Part shown: in pieces, positions 35,992-44,872 of the stretch
Numbering within the stretch: position 1 is the first letter of the stretch
Layout of the letters: each line of letters starts with the position of its first letter
Origin: Oceanibaculum indicum P24
GTDB lineage: Bacteria; Pseudomonadota; Alphaproteobacteria; Oceanibaculales; Oceanibaculaceae
Direction: 5' to 3'
DNA: 64,000 nucleotides
Assembly: GCF_000299935.1 (NCBI RefSeq)
Contig: NZ_AMRL01000006.1
Location: 114,218 to 178,217, forward strand
Program-made: the position numbers and the translations under genes
The notes under the pieces: generated by a model
Told to the model about the DNA's origin: nothing
Seen by the model: only the letters and a program-made list of their open reading frames with translations
The model's database searches: none

Positions 35992-37203
35992 ATGCCGTTC
36001 TCGCCGATTTCCCGACTGGGTCTCGCCACCGGCCTCGCGCATGGCGCGGACCAGCTGGCGCTGGCCGCGCTGCCGCTGGTCGTCACGCTGGGGCTGGGCG
36101 GTGGCCCTGGCCTTGTCGGCCTGCTTGTCGCGGTGCAGAGCGCCGCCTGGCTGGTCGTCTCCCTTCCGGCCGGCGCGCTGATCGACCGGTCCGAGAAGCG
36201 GCGCTGGATGGTACGGGCGCAACTTCTGGCGGCGGCCTGTCTTGCGGCAGCGGCGGTCGCGGCGTCGCTGCACCAGGTGCCGGCGCTGGGTCTCGCCGTG
36301 CTGCTGGGCGCTGCCGGGACGGTGGCCTTCGTGCTGTCCGGCTTTGCCGCCGTGCCGCTGCTGGCCGATCCTGCGGCCCTGCCGCGTGCCAATGCACGGC
36401 TGGAACTGGCGCGCGCCGTCGCCACCCTGTCCGCCCCTTTGCTGGCCGGTTTGCTGGCCGACGCCGGGCAGGCGCCGCTGGGCTTCGCGCTGGCGGCGCT
36501 TTGCGCTCTACTGTCGGCGATACTCGCCAGCCGGTTGCCGGCGATGCCGCAGGCGGCGGCAGAACGGCCGCCGCTCGGTCAGGCGATCCGCGATGGGGCG
36601 GCTTTCGTCTGGCGGCAGCCCTATCTGCGGGCCATCGCGCTGTGCGCCATCGTCTGGAACATGGGGTTCTTCGTGCTGATGGCGGTGTTCGTGCCCTATG
36701 CACTGACCCATCTGGGGCTGGATGCGGCGGGCACCGGGATGACGCTCAGCGCCTATGGTGCCGGGTTGCTGCTGGGGGCCCTTGTCGCGCCCCGGCTGGC
36801 CGGGCTGCTGCGGATCGGTACGCTGCTGACGCTGGGGCCGGCGCTGTCGGTGCTGGCCGGGCTTGCGCTGCTGGCCGGACCGACGCCCTATGGCATGCTG
36901 CCCTTCGCCGCCTTCTTCCTGATCGGCTTCGGTCCGATGATCTGGCAGATCGGCCAGACCAGCCTGCGGCAGGTCGTGACGCCTCCCGGCCTGCTGGGGC
37001 GGGTGGGGGCGACGATTCAGGTGGCGGTGTTCGGCGTGCGGCCGCTGGGCGCGCTGCTGGGCGGCTGGATCGGCGCCGGCTGGGGTGCCGAGGCCGCTAT
37101 ACTGCTGGTGCCTGCCGCTTTCGCACTGTCCCTGCTCGCGATCCTGGCGTCGCCGCTGCGCCGGCTGGGCAGCCTGGAGGCGGCAATGCCGGTCAGTGGC
37201 TGA
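35992..37203 (+). CDS. MFS transporter
   Basis: A 403-residue major facilitator protein with about 12 membrane helices. The loop 2-3 motif PAGALIDRSEKRRWMVRAQL is the MFS signature G-x-x-x-D-R-x-x-[KR]-[KR]. A helix packed with small residues (GTGMTLSAYGAGLLLGALVA) marks the second half. It resembles enterobactin-exporter-like (EntS) drug or siderophore efflux members. Substrate unknown. Its 3' end overlaps the convergent pentapeptide gene by 11 bases. Confidence 0.9.
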   Translation: MPFSPISRLGLATGLAHGADQLALAALPLVVTLGLGGGPGLVGLLVAVQSAAWLVVSLPAGALIDRSEKRRWMVRAQLLAAACLAAAAVAASLHQVPALGLAVLLGAAGTVAFVLSGFAAVPLLADPAALPRANARLELARAVATLSAPLLAGLLADAGQAPLGFALAALCALLSAILASRLPAMPQAAAERPPLGQAIRDGAAFVWRQPYLRAIALCAIVWNMGFFVLMAVFVPYALTHLGLDAAGTGMTLSAYGAGLLLGALVAPRLAGLLRIGTLLTLGPALSVLAGLALLAGPTPYGMLPFAAFFLIGFGPMIWQIGQTSLRQVVTPPGLLGRVGATIQVAVFGVRPLGALLGGWIGAGWGAEAAILLVPAAFALSLLAILASPLRRLGSLEAAMPVSG

Positions 37204-38458
37204 ACTTGGTGCCGGTGGTGATGGCACGGCCGAGCTTGGTACCGTCGAGGATGGCGCCGCGCAGATCGGCGCCGGTCAGGTTGGCGCCGGTCAGGTCGGC
37301 ACCGGTCAGGTTCACGCCGCGCAGCACGGCACCACGCAGATCGGCATCGACCAGCTTGGCCTCGGTCAGGTTGCTTGCCATCACCTTGCCGCTGGGCTGC
37401 CCGTCCGGCTTGCGCAGGGGCAGCGGCGACAGGTCGGCATCGCGCAGCGCCGCCTCGATCAGCGTGGCCCCGTCGAGGCGCACGCCATACATGGTCGAGC
37501 CGCTGAGATCGGCCCTGCTGAGATCGGCTCCCGACAGGTTCGCCAGCAGCAGCTCCGCATTCATGATCTGACTGCCCGACAGATTCACGCCGGAAAGGAT
37601 CGCGGCGCGCAGGTCGCTGGCCGAGAGGTCGAGGTTAGACAAATCGTTGCGGGCGAAGTCGGCCCGTTCGCCGGCCATGCCGTTGGTGGCGATCCAGATG
37701 CTGTGCTGGTCAATCAGGAACTGGATCAGCGAGGGAATCTCGCCGCCGTCCTTTTTCAGGATGGCGCCTTCCAGCTGCGCATTGGTCATCGTCGCGGTGG
37801 ACAGATCGACATTGCGCAGATTGGCGCCGCTGAGGTCGGCACCGGTGAAATCGGTGCCCTCGACCTTGGCGCCGATCATGATGGCGTTGCGCAGCTTGGC
37901 ACTGCGGAATTTGGCGCCGTTCAGCTTGGCGCCGGACAGGTTCACCTCGATCATCCGGGCGCGCGAGAAATCGGCATTCTCGGCGGAGCTGACGGCGAGG
38001 TTGGCGCCGTTCAGATTGGCGCCGGTCATGCGGGCACGGTCGATGCGCGCGCCACCCAGATCGACCGCCTGATCCTCCTCGACCTCCTTGCCGTCGCGCA
38101 TCACGACAATCTGGCCGGGGCGAAGATCAGCATCGGTAAAGTCGGCATCGGCCATCTGCGCCTTGCCGAGATTGCAGCCGCGCAGATCCGTCTTCCTGAA
38201 ATTGGCGTTTCGCAGGTCCGCCATGAAAAAATTGCTGGCGAACAGGTCGGCTTCCGAGAAATCGACGCGTTGCAGGATGGTGTTGGTGAAGCTGCAGCGC
38301 TGCAGCACCGCGCCTTTGAGAACGCGGTCGGCAAGGTCCATATTGTCGAGGGCCAGCGCCTTGGTCATCAGGCGCTTGCCCTGCGGCTTGCCGGTAATGA
38401 ACCGGCTGTGCGCCTCAATGGCACGGGTGATGGCTATGGCGGCGTTCTGCACTGTCAT
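37193..38458 (-). CDS. Two-module pentapeptide-repeat protein (paralogue of 3949-5127)
   Basis: A 421-residue protein of A(D/N)LxG repeats. It is organised like the protein at 3949-5127: a first cap IEAHSRFITGKPQGKRL near residue 16, a repeat block, a second cap DQHSIWIATNGMAGERADFA around residue 250, more repeats, and a C-terminal insert PLPLRKPDGQPSGKVMASNL. It has one extra non-repeat loop, PGQIVVMRDGKEVEEDQAVD, near residue 120. There is no export signal, so it is likely cytosolic. Function unknown. It is divergent from the rhomboid gene, with 140 bases between. Confidence 0.85.
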   Translation of the reverse strand: MTVQNAAIAITRAIEAHSRFITGKPQGKRLMTKALALDNMDLADRVLKGAVLQRCSFTNTILQRVDFSEADLFASNFFMADLRNANFRKTDLRGCNLGKAQMADADFTDADLRPGQIVVMRDGKEVEEDQAVDLGGARIDRARMTGANLNGANLAVSSAENADFSRARMIEVNLSGAKLNGAKFRSAKLRNAIMIGAKVEGTDFTGADLSGANLRNVDLSTATMTNAQLEGAILKKDGGEIPSLIQFLIDQHSIWIATNGMAGERADFARNDLSNLDLSASDLRAAILSGVNLSGSQIMNAELLLANLSGADLSRADLSGSTMYGVRLDGATLIEAALRDADLSPLPLRKPDGQPSGKVMASNLTEAKLVDADLRGAVLRGVNLTGADLTGANLTGADLRGAILDGTKLGRAITTGTKFSH

Positions 38459-38598
38459 TGGCCGGTTCGTTGGGAAAAGAGAGGCGTTCTGCTTTATCGA
38501 ATTCGCGTGAGGATGACAGAAATGAGTAAAGGAGTCGTAAACCCGTATGGCTTTTTCGTAAATTTTTAAATTCTGATCGATTCTGACTGAGAACGCGG

Positions 38599-39378
38599 AT
38601 GATCCCTATTAACGACGACAACCCGACCGAACGCCCGGCCATCGTGACGGTGGGGCTGATCGCTGTCTGCGTTCTGGTCTATCTCTGGCAGATGACATTG
38701 GGGGAGCGTGAAGGGCAGCGTGCCATCTATGCGCTGGGGATGATTCCGGCAGCCCTGCTGGGCGGGCAGCGGCTGCATCCCGACCTTATGCTGGTCGATC
38801 CCTGGGTGACGCTGTTCAGCTCCATGTTCCTGCATGGCGGGCTGCTGCATCTGGGCGGCAACATGCTCTATCTCTGGATTTTCGGGAACAATGTGGAGGA
38901 TGCGCTGGGGCGCGTCCGCTTCATCCTGTTCTACCTCGCCTGCGGTGTGGCGGCGGCGCTGCTGCAGGCGGTCGTCGATCCGGCCTCGGAGATTCCCATG
39001 GTCGGGGCCAGCGGTGCCATTTCCGGCGTGCTGGGGGCCTATCTGCTGCTGTTTCCGCGCGCCAATGTGCTGGTGCTGATTCCGCTGGGCTGGTTCACGC
39101 AGCTGCGGCCGCTGCCGGCGGTCTTCGTGCTGGGCTTCTACTTCGTGCTACAGCTCATCAGCGCGGCGCTGGATACGGGCGAGGCGGGCGTCGCCTTCTA
39201 TGCCCATATCGGTGGCTTCGTCGCCGGCATGGTGCTGCTGCCGCTGATGAAGCGTCGCGAGGTGCCCTTATTCTCCCAAAGGCGTCAGCCGCCGCGTCCG
39301 GCGGTGCGGCTCAGGCGACGACGGCTGCGTCCCTGGGAACAGAAGCCAGAGAACCGCCGACGCGGCCCCTGGGAGTAA
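38599..39378 (+). CDS. Rhomboid-family intramembrane serine protease
   Basis: A 259-residue membrane protein with about six helices. The catalytic serine is in VGASGAISG (S138) and the histidine in FYAHIGGFVAGM (H203). The oxyanion Asn and conserved loop are HLGGNMLYLWIFGNNVEDALG (H84, N88). A long Arg/Pro-rich cytoplasmic tail of about 40 residues follows the last helix. It would cleave transmembrane helices of unknown client proteins. It begins MIPINDDNPTE, the usual short N-terminus of bacterial rhomboids. Confidence 0.93.
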   Translation: MIPINDDNPTERPAIVTVGLIAVCVLVYLWQMTLGEREGQRAIYALGMIPAALLGGQRLHPDLMLVDPWVTLFSSMFLHGGLLHLGGNMLYLWIFGNNVEDALGRVRFILFYLACGVAAALLQAVVDPASEIPMVGASGAISGVLGAYLLLFPRANVLVLIPLGWFTQLRPLPAVFVLGFYFVLQLISAALDTGEAGVAFYAHIGGFVAGMVLLPLMKRREVPLFSQRRQPPRPAVRLRRRRLRPWEQKPENRRRGPWE

Positions 39379-39387
39379 CGCCCCAGC

Positions 39388-40617
39388 CTACCGCCCGAGC
39401 GCTTTGGCCAGCCGGGTGATCTCGCCATCGCTGACGCCCAGGATTTCACGCAGCACATCATCCGTGTCGGCGCCCAGTGTCGGCGGCGAACGGTCGCTGC
39501 TGGTCGGCCCGCTGGCGAACTTCACCGGGTTACCGACCTGCGGTACTTCCGGTGCGGCCGGGCTGGTGAGCACGCGTTTCAGCCCCCGCGCCTCGACCTG
39601 CGGGTCGGCGAAGACCTGGCCGATATCGTTGATCGGCCCGCAGGGCACGGCGTGATTTTCCAGCAGCGACACCCAGTCGGATGTGGTGCGCTGCAGGACG
39701 ATCTCCGCCACCTGCGGGATCAGCGTCTCGCGGTTCACGATGCGCCCGGCATTGGTCTTGTAGCGCGGGTCGCCGGACAGATGCTCCGCCCCGACCACGG
39801 CGCAGAAGCGCTGGAACTGACCGTCATTGCCGACGCCGAGGATCATGTGGCCATCGGCCGTCCTGAACACCTGATAGGGCACGACATTGGGATGCGCGTT
39901 GCCCATGCGGCCCGGCGCCACGCCGGACACCAGATAGTTGGTCGCCTGGTTGGCCAGAGTGGCGATCTGCGTGTCGAGCAGCGCCATGTCGATATACTCG
40001 CCCGCCCCCGTGCGGTCGCGCTTGATAATCGCGGTCAGGATGGCGGACAGCGAATAGAGGCCGCAGATCTGGTCGGAGATCGCCACGCCGACCTTCATCG
40101 GCTCCGCCCCCGGCATGCCGTCGGGCTGGCCGGTGATGCTCATCAGGCCGCTCATCGCCTGCACCAGGAAATCGTAGCCGGCGCGCTTGGCATAGGGGCC
40201 GGTCTGCCCGAAGCCGGTGATTGAACACCAGATCAGCTTCGGGTTCACTTGCCGGAGGCTGGCGTAATCCAGCCCGTACTTCGCAAGCCCGCCGACCTTG
40301 TAATTCTCCACCACCACATCGCACTCGGCGGCGAGGCGGCGGATCAGCTCCTGCCCTTCCGCCGAGGCCATATCGACGGTGATCGAGCGCTTGCCGCGGT
40401 TGCAGGCAAGGTAATAGGCCGACAGGCCGGGATCTTCCTCGGTCGGCTCCACCAAATAGGGCGGGCCCCAGCCGCGCGTGTCGTCGCCAGCACCCGGACG
40501 TTCGACCTTGATGACATAGGCCCCCATATCGGCCAGGAACTGGGTCGCCCACGGACCGGCCAGCACGCGGGACAGGTCCAGCACCTTGATGTGGCTTAGC
40601 GGCGCTTCATAGGTCAT
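39388..40617 (-). CDS. CaiB/BaiF family CoA-transferase (class III)
   Basis: A 409-residue enzyme that moves CoA between carboxylic acids. The class III opening is HIKVLDLSRVLAGPWATQFL, then ADMGAYVIKVERPGAGDDTR and NRGKRSITVDM. The catalytic aspartate lies in KVGVAISDQICGLYS. FGQTGPYAKRAGYDFLVQAM is also typical. A GGGAGGATG site precedes the ATG. It is divergent from the E1 gene. The acyl partners are unknown; succinyl-, formyl- or mesaconyl-type transfer are all seen in the family. Confidence 0.92.
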   Translation of the reverse strand: MTYEAPLSHIKVLDLSRVLAGPWATQFLADMGAYVIKVERPGAGDDTRGWGPPYLVEPTEEDPGLSAYYLACNRGKRSITVDMASAEGQELIRRLAAECDVVVENYKVGGLAKYGLDYASLRQVNPKLIWCSITGFGQTGPYAKRAGYDFLVQAMSGLMSITGQPDGMPGAEPMKVGVAISDQICGLYSLSAILTAIIKRDRTGAGEYIDMALLDTQIATLANQATNYLVSGVAPGRMGNAHPNVVPYQVFRTADGHMILGVGNDGQFQRFCAVVGAEHLSGDPRYKTNAGRIVNRETLIPQVAEIVLQRTTSDWVSLLENHAVPCGPINDIGQVFADPQVEARGLKRVLTSPAAPEVPQVGNPVKFASGPTSSDRSPPTLGADTDDVLREILGVSDGEITRLAKALGR

Positions 40618-40731
40618 ATGTCTTGCATCCTCCCGATACGGTCTTGGCGACCTTTGCGCCGGATTGGTAGCATCGGAAGGTGTCACGATAAATAACAAGT
40701 CGCACCGGAACCTCAACGCGATGGTGCGACA

Positions 40732-43383
40732 TTGAGGGAGGCTACCATTCCCGACGATGGTTTCATGGGTGCCGGCGATCCCGGCGCGCTCGACGCGCTC
40801 TACCGGCAGTTCCTCGACGATCCGCACAGCGTACCGCGCGACATGGCGCGCCGGCTGGCGCAGCTTTTCGAGGCGGGGGGCGCCGTGGCGCCTTCCTCGG
40901 CTGCCGGCAATGGCGGCATGGCACTTTTGGCCGAGGCCTGGCGGCTGCGCGGCCATCTGGCGGCCCGGCTCGATCCGCTGGGCCTGACCGATCCGGCGCC
41001 GGTGCCGGAACTCGATCCTGCCAGTTATGGATTGCCGCCGGGTTCGGAGGCCAGCCTGCGCGCCGCCTATGGCGGCTCCATCGGCTGGGAATTCGGCCAT
41101 ATCCATGATGGTGAAAAGCGCGCCTGGTTAAAGGCGCAGGCGGAAGGGGCTGCTGCTTTGCCGTCCGACGCGCAGCGCCTCGCCCTGCTGGGGTTACTGG
41201 CGCGCGGCCATGCGCTGGAGGAGACACTGCAGGGCCGCCTGCCGGGCGCCAAGATGTTCGGGCTGGCCGGCGGCGATGGCTTCCTCGCCGTGGTCGAGAG
41301 CGTGATTCGCGAGAGCGTGCGCCAGGGCACGGAAGAAGTGCTGATGGGCGGCATGCATCGCGGCCGTTTCACCCTGCTGGCGACGATCCTGGAAAAGCCG
41401 CTGGTCGCGCTGGTTGCCGATCTGCTGGGCAAGCCGGCCCTGCCATCGGGCATGGAGGCCTCCAGCGACGTGCCCTACCATCTGGGCTATTCCGGCGAAC
41501 GGATGATCGAGGGCAAGCGGGTCTGGCTCAGCGCCTCGCCGCACCCCTCGCATCTTCAACTGGTCGGCGTGGTGACGCAGGGGCGGTCGCGCGGCAAGCA
41601 GACTTTGCGCGGGGCGGCCGGCAAGCGGCAGGTGTTGCCGCTGCTGCTGCACACCGACGCCAGCTTCGCCGGGCAGGGCATCGTGGCGGAACTGTTCCAG
41701 CTCTCCAGGCTGCCGCCCTACGATCTGGGCGGCACGATCCATGTCATCATCAACAACCAGCTCGGCTTCACCACGATGCCGGAGGAGGGGCGCTCGGCGC
41801 GCTATTGCACCGACATCGCGAAGCTGGTCGAGGCGCCGGTGCTGCATGTGAATGGCGACGATGTGGAGGCGCTGTTCCGCGCCGCCACCGTGGCCGCGCA
41901 ATGGCGTGCGCGCTTCGGCTGCGACATTCTGGTCGATATCGTCTGCTACCGCCGGCTTGGCCATAACGAGATTGACGAGCCGCGCTTCACCCAGCCGCAG
42001 ATGTACAGGGCGATCGACGCCCGTCCACCGCTGGCCGCGCTGTACCGGGAGGAACTGGCCGGGCGCGGGATGGATGTCGCCCCCGCCGATGCGGAAGCCG
42101 AGACGCTGCGTCAGGCGATCAAGGATTCCTTCGATGCCGCCAAGGGCTATGAGGTGAACGATCCGGGCTGGTTCCGCGGTGTCTGGCAGGGCTTCCGCAG
42201 CGGCAGCCAGGCCGACATGGCTGCGTTCACCGAGACCGGCCTGCCGCTGGACGAACTGCGCGCCATCGGCAAGGCGCTGACCACGGTGCCGGCGGAGTAT
42301 GCGCTGGACCGCAAGGTGGCACGCTTCCTCGACCAGCGGCGGGAGAGCATAGAGACCGGCGCGGGCATCGACTGGGCGACCGGCGAGGCGATGGGCTTTG
42401 CCAGCCTGCTGGCCGAGGGGTTCCCCCTGCGCTTCGGCGGACAGGATTCGATGCGCGGCGCCTTCACCCAGCGTCATCTGTTTGTCCATGATTCGGAGAA
42501 TCCGCGCCGCCATTGCGTGCTCGATCCGCTGGCGGAACAGGGCGGCGTGGTCTGCGAGGCGTTCAACACGCCGCTCATCGAGCATGCTGTGCTGGCCTAT
42601 GAGTATGGCCACACGCTGGCCGACCCCAGGCGGATGATCGTCTGGGAGGCGCAGTTCGGCGACTTCCTGAATGTGGCGCAGCCGGTGTTCGACCAGTTCG
42701 TGGTGTGCGGCGAGGATCGCTGGCTGCGTTCCTCCGGCCTCGTCCTGCTGTTGCCACACGGGCTGGATGGTGGCGGGCCAGACCATTCCACCGGCCATCC
42801 CGACCGGCTGCTGGGTCTGTGCGCGCGGGCCAATATGCAGGTCGCCAACGTCTCAACCCCGGCCAATTTCTTCCACCTGCTGCGCCGGCAGATGAAGCGC
42901 GACTTCCGCAAGCCGCTGGTGGTGCTGACGCCGAAGGCGCTGCTGCGCACCAAGGCCTGCGTCTCGACGCTGGAGGAATTCGGGCCGGGCACCGGCTTCC
43001 AGTCACTGATCCCCGACGCGGGCGTGAAAAAGCCGGACAGGCTGATCCTGTGCACCGGCAAGATCTATTACGAGCTGGCGGCGGAACGCGCGGCGCGCGG
43101 GCTGGAGGGCAAGGTGGCGCTGGTCCGTCTCGAACAGCTCTACCCGCTGCCCGAGGCGGAACTGAAGGCGCTGTTCGCGGCACATCCGAAGGCGGAGCTG
43201 GTCTGGTGCCAGGAGGAGCCGGCGAATATGGGCTATTTCACCCATCTCGACCGGCCGCTGGAAAAGCTGGCGGGACGCACCCTGCGCTATGCCGGTCGGC
43301 CCGCCGTGCCGACCCCTGCCGTCGGCGTGAAATACTGGCACGAGGCGGAACGCAAGGCAGTGCTGGAGTCGGCGCTGGGTTGA
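40732..43383 (+). CDS. 2-oxoglutarate dehydrogenase E1-type thiamine enzyme, orphan
   Basis: Up to 883 residues, shorter than the ~940-960 of SucA. Features in order are: an E2-binding-like start [72 protein letters not shown], where SucA usually has SHLE; the TPP motif [28 protein letters not shown]-like region; and [17 protein letters not shown]. It is a full E1, but no E2 or E3 gene is nearby. The start is odd. GAGGGAGG lies seven to thirteen bases upstream of an in-frame ATT (40747); the TTG at 40732 has no such site, and the first ATG is 40765. It may be a second 2-oxoacid dehydrogenase with a changed substrate. Confidence 0.86.
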   Translation: [883 protein letters not shown]

Positions 43384-43388
43384 GGGGG

Positions 43389-44621
43389 CTACTCCGCTCG
43401 CCGGACCGCGCCGCTGTCGATCAGCCCGGCGATCTCGGCATCGCTGTAGCCGGCCTCCGCCAGCACGGTGCGGCTGTCCTCGCCGAGGCGCGGTGCGCCC
43501 TTGCGGATCGTTGCCGGGCTGTCGGAAAAGCGCATCGGCGGGGCCGGCGTGCGGATGCGGCCCTCGCTCGGGTGGTCATATTCCCGAAAGAAGCCGGTCT
43601 CGGCCAGATGGCGGTCGGCCAGCACATCCTCCAGGCTGTTCACCGGCATGGCTGGGATGTCGGCCTGCTCCAGCGCTTCCAGCCAGTCGGCGCTGGTCCG
43701 TGACGGCATGATCTCGGCGACCATCTGATACAGCTCGCCGATGACGCGGCTGCGCAGGCCGGCATCGTTCACGCGCGGGTCGTCCAGCATCTCCGGTCGG
43801 TCGGCCAGGGTGAAGAAGCCGCGCCATTGCTTCGTGGTGTAGGGCAGCACGGTGATGTACCCGTCCGCCGTGCGGTAGGGCTTTCGGTGCGGCGCCAGCA
43901 GTCGCTGATAGCCCATCGGCCCCTCGGCAGGCTCGAACACGGCGCCGGCCAGATGCTCGACCAGCATGAAGGAAGCCAGACTCTCGAACATCGGCACCTC
44001 GACCGACTGGCCGCGCCCTGTGCGCACCTTGTGCACGATGGCGGTCAGCAGCGCGATGGCGACATGCAGCCCCGCCGTCTTGTCAGCCAGGATGGCGGGC
44101 ACGAAGGCCGGCTCCTCGGTCAGCCCCTGCCGGCGGGTCAGGTCGGCTGCCCCGGACATCGCCTGGATGATATCGTCATAGGCCGGCTTGTCGGCATAGG
44201 GGCCGCCGCTGCCATAGCCCCAGGCGGAGCAGTGAATGATCTCCGGATTCGCCCGTTTCAGCGTCTCGTAGTCCAGCCTCAGCTTGGTCATCGCCTGCGG
44301 GCGCATGGAATGCACGAACACATCCGCCGTTGATACCAGCCGAATCAGGACATCCCGGGCGGCTTGCTGCTTCAGGTCCAGCACGATGCTGCGCTTGTTG
44401 CGGTTGGAATTCAGGTACACCGCCCCCATGCCGGGATGGCGGGCCGGGGATGCTGCGCGCATCACGTCGCCTTCCGGCGCCTCGATCTTGATCACATCGG
44501 CTCCCATGTCGCCCAGCATCTGCGTGGCATAAGGACCGAACACGACCGAGGTCAGGTCGAGGATGCGGATGCCGGTAAGGGCGCCAGTCTTGGTGTGACC
44601 GGTTGCGGCTTGATCGGGCAT
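43389..44621 (-). CDS. CaiB/BaiF family CoA-transferase (class III), second copy
   Basis: A 410-residue class III CoA-transferase: GIRILDLTSVVFGPYATQML, GDMGADVIKIEAPEGDVMR, NSNRNKRSIVLDLK, and the catalytic aspartate in PAILADKTAGLHVAIALL. AWGYGSGGPYADKPAYDDII is also diagnostic. It is only moderately similar to the copy at 39388-40617, so it likely handles a different acid. It is convergent with the E1 gene (five bases apart) and divergent from the TRAP operon. Confidence 0.92.
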   Translation of the reverse strand: MPDQAATGHTKTGALTGIRILDLTSVVFGPYATQMLGDMGADVIKIEAPEGDVMRAASPARHPGMGAVYLNSNRNKRSIVLDLKQQAARDVLIRLVSTADVFVHSMRPQAMTKLRLDYETLKRANPEIIHCSAWGYGSGGPYADKPAYDDIIQAMSGAADLTRRQGLTEEPAFVPAILADKTAGLHVAIALLTAIVHKVRTGRGQSVEVPMFESLASFMLVEHLAGAVFEPAEGPMGYQRLLAPHRKPYRTADGYITVLPYTTKQWRGFFTLADRPEMLDDPRVNDAGLRSRVIGELYQMVAEIMPSRTSADWLEALEQADIPAMPVNSLEDVLADRHLAETGFFREYDHPSEGRIRTPAPPMRFSDSPATIRKGAPRLGEDSRTVLAEAGYSDAEIAGLIDSGAVRRAE

Positions 44622-44872
44622 GGGGTTTCCGTCCGTTTTGTTTTGCCGCTATCCAAGCGCCGGCGCGCCGCAAAGGCAATGGGCCAGGTAACGCTATTGA
44701 AATCAGGCGGTTGCGCCGCCGCCAGCAGGGCGTGGTTGTATGCGCGCCGACTTTATTCGGTATTCAATTGCATACATGGTTGTGAAGACGGTTTCGATCT
44801 GCAAAAATCCTTTTCAAGTTCGGCTCGTCAATAGGGCCGGTAATGAAGAAAGAAGACCTTGGGAGGTTACGG

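Noticed and set aside
37085..38569. A 494-codon plus-strand frame with regular repeats
   Set aside because: Complement of the second pentapeptide gene; repeat pattern is a by-product.
44622..44872. 251-base gap before the TRAP operon
   Set aside because: No palindrome or riboswitch-like structure that I could support; it presumably holds the promoters of two divergent genes.
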